DNA of 64,000 bases from Adineta ricciae. Lineage: Eukaryota > Rotifera > Eurotatoria > Adinetida > Adinetidae. Position 1 is the stretch's first letter, and the number at the start of each line of letters is the position of its first letter. Below, in pieces: positions 10,580 to 23,133 of the stretch. The stretch spans positions 43,307-107,306 of the forward strand of contig CAJNOJ010000317.1 in NCBI GenBank assembly GCA_905250025.1. The letters are read 5' to 3'. The notes under the pieces are model-generated. The model saw nothing but the letters and a program-made list of their open reading frames with translations, ran no database searches and was not told where the DNA came from. The position numbers were made by a program, and so were the translations under genes.

Positions 10580-13500
10580 GTGGAGGGGGGGAATTTTTTA
10601 TTTCATGGAAGATTCTGCACCTCTGATTATATCTTTCTTATTTACAAAGACACCGCAAAGCAAACACAATCAGCAACATCACCAAGAACGAACCATCGAA
10701 CACAATATTTACGTAAATGGGAACAAACACCTGAAGCACAATTTAAAAGTTATGTTTATGATAATCTTGGTGGTAGACGTGAATCGTTTAATATGCTGGT
10801 TGTCATTCGAAAACGATGCCATGTGGTGTTTTTTATGTAAAAAGTATACGAAACGAAAAAACACAAATGGTAAGTCAATGTAGTCAATAAAATTGTTTTT
10901 GCTCTTCATTTTGAGATACATTTTATAACTACTACAAGAGTTTTAGTGTTCTCTGAAGAAATTTTCTGAAAGAATTATTTTTTAAATAGGAAAAGAGAAT
11001 GTTTGGTGTACTACCGGTATGAAGACGTTATCGCTTGACAAAATCAAGCAACACAAAGAAAACAGTGAAGTACATAAGCAGGCAGAGGCACAAGAATTAT
11101 TAGTACCTTCTCGACTACAGCCAGATTGGCATGTAACAAAGCAAAAGGAAGTTGAAAAGCATGAACGAGCAGTTCAAAATTTAATGTTGTCTTGTATCTA
11201 TTTGATTCAAATAGATTCCCCATTAGCGTGTATCGAATCACTATGTAATTTATTAGAAAAATTAGAGGTGCAATTACTACCTGCTCAAACATCAGGTGTT
11301 TCTTATCGTAATAATGACGCTGCAATTGAATTTTTGAATCATATAGCTAATTATTTACACGAAGAACTCGTTGAGAAAATACAATCGAGTCCAGTTGTTG
11401 GTATGTCAAACTTGATCAAGTATTTTATTTAATAAATTATTGTACTAATTTGCTGTAGCATGGATGTGAGATGAAACGACATCCAGGACAACTGAAAAAA
11501 GTTGCATCGTATTCGCACGATACATCGATAATTATGAAGAAAAGACGGCATACTATGGATTACTCGATTTGGAAGGAAATGGAACTACTAACAATATTGT
11601 TGAATCACTTAATTGTTTATGGGGAAAAGATGATATAAATGTGTCCAAAAGTTGCTGGTTCGCTTCAGATAATGCGAGTACATTCACTGGTGAGTGTTTT
11701 ATCATAATAATCAAATGTTTTTATATTCTGTACTTCAAGGTGTAAACGAAGGTGTTGTAGCTAAGCTTCGTCGTCATTTTGATTGTGAATGGTTAGAATC
11801 TAATTCTTGTGCTGCTCATACCTTCAATCTAGTGGGTAGTCAAGCATGTTATCAACCAAAACCCGAGGCAAGTGTTTTTTGTTAATAATTTGATAGATAA
11901 ACATTTCATACTATTTTAGCAAAAGAATCACCAGTCCTCCATGAATCAATTTACAATTTTGAAAACACAATGAGCAAAATATACAACTATTTTAGTCGAA
12001 GTAGTTTTCGTCAATTTAAATTAAAGAGTGGCAAGATTTTTTAGAAATTCCTGAACTCAAATTCAAAAAAATATTCGATATTAGGTGGTCTTCGATACAA
12101 GGATGTATCAAACCGGTTATTTTGAATATTCAACCTAGTATTTTAATATCGCGTGGTTATATAAATACTTGCATAATTATTTTCTTTTAGGTAGTCAATC
12201 ACTACTAGCTTATCTTCAAGAAACAGCAACTGATTACAATTTGTCTCTTGGTGAACGTGAATCAGCCCAAGATTTATTAAAACTTGTCTTGAACGATGAG
12301 TTTTTGTTTTCATTACATTTTCATTATGATCTTCATGGAACTGTTCTTGGTAGGTATATTGTTCTTTCAAAATAAAGTTCACTGTGAATTGCATTGTCGA
12401 AAGCGTTTTAGGTCCATTAACCAAGATTATGCAGAATGACAAACTTACTTACTATACTCTCATGCAAAACGTTGATGAAAAAAGAAAAATATTAGAAAAT
12501 TGGAAAGATCTGTCGACATCAACAGTTACTCTTGCATTACTTGATTATGTTCAATCAACAGCTGCACAATCATACGGTGGTTTTCAACTGATTCTTGGTG
12601 ATCGTGATAGTTTTTTTAAGAACTGCTCTGATCATGTTCATCGTCTTCTTAATGAATTAGATCGCCAATTTGCTCGTTCCAAACTTCAAGAAGGTTTATC
12701 TGTACTATTCGACCCGCAATGCTTAATTGCGAATAAAAAATATATTGGCAATGTTAATTATGGTAGAAATGAGCTTGATTTTGTTCGACAAAAATATAAA
12801 AAATTTCCTGGTTTCGACTCAAATCTTGTTCGTAATGAATGGGAATCTTTGAAGCAATCATTAAATGATTTTACAAATAATTTTGGTCCGGGTCAAAATG
12901 TTTGAATATTTTGGAAAGATTTCATTGCCTTAAAAGTCTCTAGTAATAGTCATTTTTTGGATCAAAATAGAAATATTTTATTATTACTTAGTATCTTTTT
13001 AATTTCACCAACAAATTCTGTAGAATGTGAGAGAGGTGTACGTAAACTATTTCGTCTACTAAACTTTTTCTCATATAACCTTTTTTTGTACTTTTAGTTT
13101 TCTGCTGTAAATCGTATTCAAACAATTGGAAGGTCACGTTTAAAAATTGTCACATTGGATTCCTTAATGACAGTGCGTATGTTGTTAAGAGATGACTTAA
13201 GAAGATAAACTGAAAGATTATCATGATTATTTATTGATTTTTATTTTTAGTGCTAGGTGTCAACAAGTTGTTACAAAAGCTTTTGAATCTTGGAATGATA
13301 GAGATCTAAATCGTCGTCTTCATCAAATGCAATTATTAATTGATATTTCTAATGATTATATACCAAATAAACAAGCACGATCCGTTTGTAAACGACCTCT
13401 AGAAGATCTCGAAGTGCAAATGATGAAAAACAAAAAGAAAAAAAAAATCCAAATTTATAAAATGTATGTTAACGTTTTTCTCAATACATATAGTTGTTTT

Positions 13501-13788
13501 TCTATCTATCTGTCAGATGCTAATGGTTGTAAACGAGAAGTTTCCGCAACAGATCCAAGTCAAAGTGAAGCTATACAGTGTTGTCATCAAAACGAACAAT
13601 TCCAGTGGGTCGATTTCGATGAAAACTGCTCTCGATGGTTGTGCAATTATTGCAGAATCAAACACAGTATAAATGTTGATTCCATTTGGTTTTGCGATGA
13701 TCATGTAGATATGCATCACGAAGAACATGAAAATGAAATTGAAGTTTTTGATTATAATACAAGTTGGTGTTTTCGTTCTTATCGATAA
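10580..13788 (+). pseudogene. hAT-type transposase gene 2 (ZNF862/C17orf113-like), multiply broken
   Basis: A second, unrelated hAT gene directly downstream of the first. Recognisable pieces in order: a CFLCKKY zinc finger split by an intron (10869/10990); exon to 11400; exon 11459-11689 with the catalytic-region motif DETTS preceded by an in-frame TGA (11467-11469); exon 11740-11877 with the hAT hallmark CAAHTFNLVG; a frameshifted exon from 11920 containing FDIRWSS; pieces at ~12191-12355 and ~12411-13037; a second in-frame TGA (12903-12905); and the dimerisation motif NSVECERG joined across an intron (13037/13098) to FSAVNRIQT, ending at TAA 13206-13208. The intron at 11878 seems to use a GC-AG donor (GAG|GCAAGT). 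A Cys/His-rich tail (13234-13788) probably belonged to the same protein. At least one frameshift also lies near 10800. It is clearly no longer functional. Confidence 0.75.
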
Positions 13789-14937
13789 ACTAAACTTCGA
13801 CTTTTTGTTTTTTTAATCAGATTTTATTGTATATTTTTTTGTAAACATTTCTCTACTTGTGTTAGATGAAAAGGTAAATAGTGAATTTATTGAATTTGTT
13901 CATTCAACACCATACATTTGTGATACGTTTGTGATAAAATTGAAACTAAACATTTCTTTACTTGTCTAGATAAAATATTCTCGCTTGATTTGTACACTTT
14001 GCTTTCGGAAACAAAGTGTGTGCATACATCTTGTTACACTAAACAACGTGTACAAAAACATTTTGTATCAGATTTCCATTCGGAACCTTGATCCGGATAG
14101 ATTTGTTGAAAACCACGATTTTAATCTAAAACATCAGATTTATCAATCATTACAATCCAGAATTACTCGTATCACTGCGTTTTCACATAAAATAAGAATA
14201 ATTTATCAAACGCAAAGCTTTTGAACATAAAAAATCTCTTTCCAGAACGCTAATGACTATATTTTCTATTGTTATTCCATTCCGAACAGAAAAAAACGAT
14301 CACTTCATATACATTCGTACATTGTTCGTAATTGGGGGTAAATGGAGTATGATAGATGCGTTTGTAACAGCTATTTTTATGTCATATCTCTCAACAATGT
14401 TAACAGATGATATTCAAGCAACATTTCTTCTTGAATTCTATTGTCTTTGAATTTATTGTATCACTTCTTTGTTAGTTGTACAAAACAGTATAACCATCAA
14501 TAGCTAAAATCAAATACAAATCGATACCAATAATCTTTATCACATGGAATAATCACTCATTGTCTTCAAAATTTCATCGAATTCTTGTTTTCATATCTAC
14601 ATCTGAATTAGTCCAATAACTAACTTTAACAAAATCCGCGCGAATCTTCACTTCCAACCATTTGTCTTAAATAAAATTATATATCTATTCGTAGTAATAT
14701 ACCGCATATAAAAAAAAAACCTTCCCACATGTGATTGTATTTTTACATGCTTCATCATTATATAAAAACCATAAACATATCTGTGTTTTTTTTTCTCTCT
14801 TCTCTTTCTCTACATAGAGCGAATCATTGAATCGAACGAATCACTCTGTTCGAGCACGCATTATGCATTGCACATCAATTATATTCAATGTTTTTTATTC
14901 ATCTAAATTTTCTTAAATAGATTTTCAATTGAACAAC
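13789..14937. other. Upstream flank of PLC copy 1, matching 22.3-23.1 kb
   Basis: No gene is supported. From about 14080 onward the sequence aligns base for base with 22335-23133 with scattered substitutions and small indels, so it belongs to the duplicated block. The left part, 13789-14080, is unique. Conserved elements include the polypyrimidine run just before the PLC start. Confidence 0.6.
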
Positions 14938-16474
14938 ATGTTAACAAAAACTCAAGAGCAAATGAATGAACTTTTACGTGAATTAAAACTCGGTTGTGTA
15001 TTAGTCGAACAAAAATATGATGGAACAAAATGTTTTCGTCATTATTACTTACATAAAAGTGAGCAATTTGTAACATATCGTCAAACAAATCGAACACTCC
15101 CATCGCCAATACGTTGTAAATATTATTTATGAAAATGAAAAAATCCTATTTTTCTTCACGATTTTCTTTCTTATAGATTATATAAATCAAATCGATGAAA
15201 TACGCGTTGGGTTTAAAACACGAACATTTGATCGACTTATTAAACATAAACTTCTTAGACAAGATGATGTAAATAAATCTCTACGATTCATATTTAATAT
15301 ATTCGAAGTTTATCTACCTATAGGAACAATGCGCGTTTTCGATATTTTCGAATAACTATCGTGATGAAATCAATCTTCTTGCAAATGATGAAGAAATACG
15401 AAATATATGGATCGAAGGTCTTCAATATCTTATAGAAATTCATTCTCAAATTCAACAAAATTATCTTACTAATGAAACAAAGTAAGAATCAAACAATGTT
15501 CATAAGCAAAAAAAACAAATTTTTTGTTGTTAAGTTGGATTTTGAATTCTTTCTATTCGATTACAAAACAACGTTCAGATTCATTATCAAAAGATGAATG
15601 TCGACAATTATTAATTGATACATTCAATACAAAAGTATCTGATGAAGATTTTGAAAGATTTTTTCAAGTAAGTTTATATTTTTAACAAGGAAAATCTATT
15701 TTTTCTGAAATGTTCATTTTTAGAAAATCGATAAAAATTCATTAGTAAGTGATGAATTTCTCGAATTATTTCATTCAATTACACTTCGTCATGATCTTTA
15801 TAAAATAATGAAAAAGTAAATGAAAAATTTTTGTCTTTCATTTTCATTTCAATTGATTTGTAAAGATATGCGAATAATACGGAAAATCAAACAATTGATT
15901 CGCTTTATTTAACAGCAGAACAATTATTAGAATTTCTTCAAAAAGAACAAAATGTAAATTATAGTCAAATATGTTTTTTCAATGAATTGATTTGTTTTGT
16001 TTTTTCTAAGCAATTTGTATTAAAAACACGAAAAAATGATTCAAAATGTGATTTTACACTCGAATCAATCAATACAAATGAACAAGTCAAAGAATTAATT
16101 CAGCAATTTGAATCAAATGATCAAATGAAAGAAAATGGTCATATTAGTTTAAAAGGTCAACCTAATTTAATGAATTTTCATATATTTGATTGTTTTTTTT
16201 TCGTTAGGTTTTAGAGATTTACTTCTATCAGATGACTTTACTCTTATGAAACCATGGTGTTCTCGTTTTGTTTATCAAGATATGACAAGGTATAGATGTA
16301 TAAAGATAATTTATAACAAAATTCTATTGATAATTTAGACCACTTAATGATTATTATATCAATACATCATATAATACGTAAGAATAAATCAGAAAATGAA
16401 GATTGTAAATGAATTTATTGAGGTGTTTTTTATTTTGTTAGTTATTTATTTAATAATGAACATATTGGTGAAAG
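14938..16474 (+). CDS. Pseudo-phospholipase C, copy 1, 5' half (cut at N)
   Basis: Ten exons: 14938-15115, 15177-15268, 15324-15481, 15535-15667, 15724-15815, 15866-15953, 16011-16155, 16208-16289, 16339-16377 and 16442-16474. Each is the same length as its counterpart in the complete copy at 23134-26031. The encoded part covers the PH domain (with IDEIRVG and the NIWIEGLQYL end), the EF-hand-like region and the start of the X domain, where the expected SHNTYL motif reads SYNTYL, as in the other copy. The reading frame is intact up to 16474 and stops at an N (16475), beyond which unrelated minus-strand sequence begins. The missing 3' half appears 27 kb downstream at 43598. See the complete copy for function. 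Confidence 0.75.
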
Positions 16475-16475
16475 N
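16475..16475. other. Single N: sequence junction inside PLC copy 1
   Basis: The PLC exon matches the other copy up to the base before the N and has no similarity after it. This is an assembly gap or join of unknown true length, not a natural base. Confidence 0.85.
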
Positions 16476-19400
16476 TTCTTGGACGTTTGTTAGTCGTCCA
16501 TTCGTTGTTCTGCTTTCGGATTTGCAGTGGGGAGATTTGATGAAACTGATCTGACGCCACTGGTGACTCATACCCCTCGTTGTGATTATTCATCACAGCA
16601 AGGGATAAGGATAAAGATGAAGATAAGATACGAAGAAGAACGTAAGAATCGATATGTACGCGACTAACCGGTGCGAACGAAAAGTCGTGAGTGGCGTGTT
16701 TATGACTTGTATTTGCATAGACTGTTATAAAATGTGCAGCTACTTTTTTATGTAGTAAATTCAATTCTTCGTCGAAATCAATTTCAATTCGTGAACTATT
16801 GAATTCACATTGATCACCTGAAAATCCGTCCGGACATGAACATGTAAATTTTTTCTTTGCGTCGACAAATCTTCTATCTGTAGGAATACATATTCCATTA
16901 TTAAAACATGGTGATGATAAATTTGATTTACAAACATCATATTCGAGATAACAACGTGTACCAAATTTATGCACTGGACATAAACATGAAGTTGATGTTC
17001 CCATACAAATTGAATCTGGTGAACAATGACATTGATATGGAATATCACATCGAATTCCTCGCCATCCTGAATTACAATGACAAAATGTTTCACCATTGGT
17101 AACATATCGTTTTAAAGTTCCATGATTGCCGCAAATAGAAGAATGAGAATTTGCATTGATTGATAGTGAAGGAATTATTATTTGAATAGGCATTCGATGT
17201 ACTGGTAAAAATGGAAATTTAATTGGATATAACCAACTTGATCGATAATTCGATGTATTACCAGCATAAACATCAATTCGTATAGAATATTCTTTTTTTT
17301 GATCTTTCGATCGTGAGTTATATAAAAAATAAGTTGTAAATTTCGTCCGACAATCATGTACAGCTGTATAGACAAATTGTTCAAATGAATGAACAATTGA
17401 ATCATTATCAATTAATGTTATTCCGATGAGAAAGATCATTCGCCATTCTATTTTTGTTCCACATTGAAGAGTTACAGTTACTCGTTGACTTTGATATTCA
17501 CATTTATCTCCATAATAACTTGGTGGACACAAACATGTGGATATTCGTCCAGTTTGTATTGGTATACCACGATTGCATAAGCGATGATAAGTTGGAAAAT
17601 TCGAATAGTGACTTTTTAATTTAGAATCTGACAATAGTTCATACATTGACAAAGAATTATCTGTCGATTTTGAATTTTTCGATGTTTCTAAAACATTTGG
17701 ATACACCGTCGAAGAATCCAAAGTAAAATGAACAATATTTCGTTTTCGCGTTTGATCAAGACTACAAAGTATTTCAAAAACATATAACTTATATCTTGCC
17801 ATATCTTTCGAACAAGTTACATGTTCACTAGTCCAAGTAAAATATTCATTCATTCCATATTTATTCTAAAGTAAAATGCGAGAAAATATTATCAAGGAGA
17901 TTTTTTTTCGTCATATAATGTCGAACAAATTCTTTCAAAACTTCGGTTGTACGAGTACAAAAAAAGCACGCATGAAACATCAATTGATGAGAAAATCCTT
18001 TTGCCAAAATTATCGGAGACAATCTTAAGCATGTCGGAAATCGCAGAACAACTAACATGGAAAAATGACCAATTCAACTTACGGTAATGTAATCGCAAAG
18101 ACGTTCATCTTCGTCATTCCAACAGTCCGACTTTCCATCACATACAACATTAGGATTATAACAATGCTCTTCTTCTGAACATCGATAACGTTGAGTAGGA
18201 TTATTGAATTTATTTCGACATAGATGCCTTTCATCGAATGCACCTAGACAATCAATAAAATTATCATTTACCAACGTTATATTTAAACATATCGGTGTGA
18301 GTGTAATAGATGATATACAAATATGTTGCATTGGTTGACAAGATAAATTCAATGAAGAAGAAATTAAATTTGATGAACAACCAACTTCATCTAAACCGTT
18401 ATCACAATTCCAATACCCATCACAATGAGTATATGTAGTATTACAAGGCCATATATGATAATCACAATTTGTTTCATCTGTCTCTATTGTTTGATCATCC
18501 ATTATCAGTGGACGATGATCTTCAAGTCCATCACATAATGTTGCAAATGAAATCATTGTATTTATGTTGGTTTTTTCAATACCATTTTCATGATCTGAAC
18601 TAACTTTTCGAGTTAAACAATCATATTCAGTATGAGCATAGAGAAGTGGAGAAATACATTTCAATGTTTCATTATTTCTACACTGAAAACGATATTTGTT
18701 ATAAGTTAACGCACAACTATGTTCATAAGTTTCATCATCATTTAATGGACAATCTTGTATTGAATCAAGAAGACGATGTTTTGAGACACATTTATCAGAT
18801 TGCAGACATTGATACAACTGAGAATGTGAATCACAATCGTTTTTCATATATCTATTCACTTGATCATATGTCATACAATTAGCTGAATAAAAAGTTTCCA
18901 CAGCTTTTCGAAAATGATGCCATGAACGAATTTGATCATGATTTCGAATAGGTAAATCTGGTTGATTGTGACAAGTGAAGAACGTTTGATTATCTAATGT
19001 TATACGAACGGTCTTGTTGAAAAATGGGCATAATGTTTTATTAAAGCAAACATAGACTGGAGAGACAAATTCCCTTGGTTGATAATAATTTCTTTGTGTA
19101 TTTGTATAGAAAAAATAGATATGACCAAGTGCAACAGGATACGACGGATAACGAAATAATTCTGGACAACTAAGTCTTATAGATCTACTACATGAATCGA
19201 ATTGAATACAATCACAATCTTCGAATGTATTAATCCTTGCGAGACAACTGATTAATTTCCAACATTCTTTCCCGAGTATTTGATCGATTGGTTTTTCATT
19301 CCAAAGAATATCTAATTGTTCACTTCGTCCATTTCGACAATCAAAAAAATCATCACAAGATCCATCTCCACAAACAAATGCATTCGAATCTGCTCGACAT

Positions 19401-20161
19401 GTATGTTCTTCACATGCAATCACTGAATTAATATAACAATCTCGTGAATAATCCAAAAATTCATCCGAACGATCAAGACAATCGGGATGATATGGATCAT
19501 CATGCCAAAATCCAGAAGAAATACATTGTGCTCCATTGTGACAACGATATTCATCAGAATGTGTACATTCGTTTAATTCCAGTTCAAAACAAAATTGTTC
19601 ATCAATAGCATCATTTAAACAATGAATTATTCCATCGCAAATTTCACGCCAATCTAAACACAATGGATAGGGATAAATGTAATTACATGATAAATGTATA
19701 TAACATGATGTCGGTTTTGTTAAATATTCTTGGTCATCTTCATCTCCAAATTGACGAAGTGATTTTATAATAAGATCATCAATTGATTTATGTTCAATTT
19801 CGAATTTCAATTGGCATGAAGGTCCAAACAAAGGCCATGTACAATTATAGAAATGTTTCAGACCTAAAATCGATATATTTTGTGAAATATTCATTAAATA
19901 TATTTGATAATCTTCAACAATATCAATTGGCGCTGACCAGGTAAGTAATTCATAATGTGTTATACCACGTTGACGCAATTCATTGAAACTTATTGGAGAA
20001 TTAGGTCTGTGAGATTCTAAATAAGTTTCATTTGTTCGAATACAATATGTATAGAAAGAACGTGATGATAAAATCAAATCTTTTGTGCTATCGAGTGTGT
20101 AATGATAAATACAATACTGATCTTCATTTTCGTCGTAGAAATTTTCATCGGTTTTGTACAT
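16476..20161 (-). CDS. LDLa- and EGF-domain receptor, 3' end missing at the N
   Basis: Two exons: 20161-18083 and 17865-16476, with a 217 bp intron (GTAAGT ... TTTAG) joined in phase 0. The first exon (~693 codons) has a series of about seven LDL-receptor class A modules, some degenerate, with clear C-D-x-x-x-D-C-x-D-x-x-D/E signatures such as CDGKSDCWNDEDERLC and CDGYWNCDNGLDEVGC. The second exon carries a CxCPPSYYGDKC EGF, then about three more EGF-like modules near its end (GWRGIRC, HKFGTRC, GFSGDQC). No signal peptide is seen at the 20161 ATG; an in-frame stop lies five codons upstream. A homologue at 42993 does have one, so the 5' end is incomplete or decayed. By analogy with the fragment at 53.2-55.0 kb, the lost C-terminus should be a seven-helix domain. 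It is likely a cell-surface receptor; ligand unknown. Confidence 0.7.
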
Positions 20162-20211
20162 ATCTATCTTAAATTACAAAAAAGACGAATCATGACGAGT
20201 GACCTGTGTCA

Positions 20212-20971
20212 TATGACAATGATTATAAAATATACTCAAAATTATCATATTTTAAACATTAAGTTCGGTGTTGGTTCTCACAGGTGGAAGTACACGAATC
20301 AATTTCATTTAGATACTCACATATTTCTTGGAAATGAATATACTGAATCAACGATTAAATTTCTATGTTTTAATGATTTATGTGCTGAAGAATATTGACA
20401 TTCATTTGTTATCAATGGTAAACTTAATTGGCTATTTGAATTAAATAAAAAGTTTGAAATCATGAAAGGTTATTTTCGACAAGAGTTACAATTGATCGAT
20501 GATACTGATAGAATTCTTCAGCGAAAAAGTCAATTACAATGTTATGATGGTGATAACTTAAATGAAGTTATGAAATGTTCTGAAGACATGTGTTTTTATA
20601 TGAAATCATTTGATTTTCTTGATGATTATTCTTGCGGAGCTTCTCGTTTAAATTTCTTGGATGAACAAATTAAAATACAATACAAAATCTTACCAACAAT
20701 TAATGAAAATCCTTTATTCGCATTCGCTTATTCTTGTAGTACAAATAAATGTAATAAATATGAAACAACAGTAAAAATTGGTGAATTTATTCGTCAATAT
20801 TATAACATTTCATATCAATTCAAATCTTCTATGATGTATTCAAATGAAATTAAGAATCAATCACTATTAAATATAACGAATCAAACAATTTTATTCATAA
20901 CAAGCAACTGTATCACTCGTCGATCCAATAATTATACAATATTTATTCTACTATTTGCATATCTATTTTAA
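20212..20971 (+). pseudogene. Ly-6-like GPI-anchored cysteine-rich protein, 5' part damaged
   Basis: The frame from 20462 to 20971 encodes 169 residues with paired cysteines. One module runs from QCYDGD to SCSTNKCN, whose C-x4-C-N end resembles the Ly-6/uPAR three-finger fold. It finishes with several N-glycosylation sequons and a hydrophobic tail (IFILLFAYLF), as in GPI-anchored proteins. The same frame continues upstream through a TGA at 20396-20398 into CFNDLC, the likely end of a preceding module. Its start is unclear because the upstream sequence overlaps the divergent receptor gene. The start coordinate given is approximate. Either the gene begins at ATG 20462 without a signal peptide or the 5' half is a pseudogene. 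Confidence 0.45.
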
Positions 20972-21429
20972 CACGAATCATGTAAGTGCGTGTCTATATT
21001 CGTTTATCTTACACACGCACATCGTCGAACAGTCGAATATCATTTCATTTTCTTCATCATTCGAAGAGTTTTATGACAAAAAGTTTGTCAAATGATCCTT
21101 GGCAAATATTTCTAAATAAAAATGTATACGAACATGTCATTGACAGTATTAATATTTACATATGAACTACATCCAGAAAAAAAAGTTTCTTTTTTCTTTC
21201 TTTTTAAAGACAAAATGAACAGGTATTTTTCATTGTAATGCCAACCTGTCTCAATAGTCAAAATCAAAATATAGAATTATCATTTTCAATTCTAAACAAA
21301 TCTCATTTACTCATAGAATACGAAAATCTCGACAAGACAATAACATACAAACAATTTTGAATATGAAGAAAATTTGATTAAAATGAAGATCGAATTTAAG
21401 GAAATTCATGTCGCATCGATTGGTTATTT

Positions 21430-21840
21430 CATTTGAGAAAAAAAGTTGAGAAATTACGACGAAATTTTATCAAAGAACTGTATGTTTCATCTTCAAATTC
21501 TCAATCGAAACGTCGGATAAAATGTTATGACGAAGACGATGATACTACACCTATATCTTGCGATCATCTTTGTTATTATTCTGCTATGAAAAAAATGTAA
21601 TGGATTTGAGACACCGAGTAAAATTGAAGATTTTATCACAGAAGCTTATAACATTTCTCATCGTTAATAACTTTTTCGACTGCAACAATAACAACGAGTA
21701 CATTAGTAACGTTTATTACAACGATGAATTCAGTAAGAAATGGAACAATATCAAACGAAATACCGGCAAATTTCACTTGTAGTTTGATTGATTTAAATAT
21801 TTTGTTTCTCGATTATTTCGTTTTAAGCTTTAAAGAATGA
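21430..21840 (+). pseudogene. Broken second copy of the Ly-6-like gene
   Basis: Fragments in different frames match the gene at 20462-20971 in order. One around 21454-21600 gives KCYDEDD..SC..LCYY (compare QCYDGD..KC..MCFY). One around 21598-21666 gives CNGFETPSKIEDFI (compare CNKYETTVKIGEFI). The middle of the module is missing, with a stop and frameshifts between pieces. A Thr/Ser-rich stretch and a hydrophobic end follow (to ~21840). This is a tandem duplicate that has decayed. Confidence 0.5.
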
Positions 21841-23133
21841 GAACAAATTTGAACATAAAATCACATCGTAGAAAAGATTCATTTCATTTGTTCACAAAAC
21901 AATCGGTTCTAATTCATTCGAAGCATCAATAAGGATACATACGCTTTAACGAACACGAGAGATTTATTTAAAATAGAAATTCAAGCGTAACTTTCAAACA
22001 GTTATTGATGAGATTTTTACTGTATAAATCCATTTGTCAAATATCTCTATAACTCTATATTTTCCTTCAAATAAATGTTATGTTTTACTATCAACATCAT
22101 TCATTTCTCTAATGGTATTTCATCGTTGTAATCAATTAGCTATCGAACTATCTTAACAAGAAAAATTCTTTATCTTCGAATCCTTTACAAGCACAATACA
22201 GTGTAGAGGTAAATTATACAATCTGTTTGTGTTTATAACATGCGTTATATAAAACATGTGGCCAAACATATTCGTTTTGTCACCCATGATTACCCATCGA
22301 AAGAAATTTATTCTTTTTACTTTCTCTATTTATATAATATTGAATCATCCGAACAGATTTGTTTAGAGCCGCGGCTTTAATCTAAAACATCAGTTTTATC
22401 AATCATTACAATCAAGAAGTATTCGTGTCACTACTTTTTCACATAAAATAAGAATAATTTATCAAACACAAAGTATTTGAACATAAAAAGCCGCGTTCCG
22501 GAACGTTAATGACTATATTTTCTGTTGTCATTCCATTCCGAATAGAAGACATTATATACATTCGTACATTGTTCGTGATTGGGGTAAATAGAGTATGACA
22601 GATGCGTTTGTAAAAGGTATTTTTATGCCATATCTCTCAACAATGGTAACAGGTGATATTCAAGCAACATTTCTTCTTGAATTCTATTGTATCACTTCTT
22701 TCTTAGTTGTACAAAAAATATAAGCATCAATAGCTAAAATCAAATAGAAATCGATACCAATAATCTTTATCACATGGAATAATCATTCATTGTCTTCAAA
22801 ATTTCATCGAATTCTCGTTTTCACGTCTACACCTGAATTATTCCGATAACTAATTTTAACAAAATCCGCGCGAATCTTCACTTCCAACCATTTGTCTTAA
22901 ATGAAATTATATTTCTATTCGTAGTGATATACCGCATATTAAAAAAAAAACCTTCCCACATGTGATTGTATTTTTCCATGCTTCATCATTATATAAAAAC
23001 CATAAACATATCTGTGTTTTTTCTCCTCTCTTTCTCTACATAGAGCGAATCATTGAATCGAACCAATCACTCTGTTCGAGCACATTTTATACATACACAT
23101 CAATTATATTCAATAGATTTTCAATTGAACAAC
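21841..23133. other. Intergenic; right part is the PLC upstream flank
   Basis: 21841-22335 is unique AT-rich spacer. From about 22335 to 23133 it matches 14080-14937, the flank of PLC copy 1. No gene is supported in either copy, although conservation of the T-rich and splice-like segments just upstream of the PLC ATG suggests promoter or 5' UTR. Confidence 0.5.

Noticed and set aside
15300-15360. A 16 bp GT...AG gap that looks like an ultra-short intron in the PLC PH domain
   Set aside because: Using the upstream donor GTAAAT at 15269 gives a normal 55 bp intron, restores the PH-domain end (EQCAFSIF) and works in both copies.
16761-17105. Alternative minus-strand frame within the EGF exon
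   Set aside because: It lies in a shifted frame of the EGF-encoding exon and lacks the cysteine spacing seen in the main frame.
20102-20398. Plus-strand frame with a hydrophobic start resembling a signal peptide
   Set aside because: The hydrophobic part is the antisense of Asp/Glu-rich codons of the minus-strand receptor, which gives Ile/Phe by chance. Only the part after about 20212 may belong to the Ly-6-like gene.
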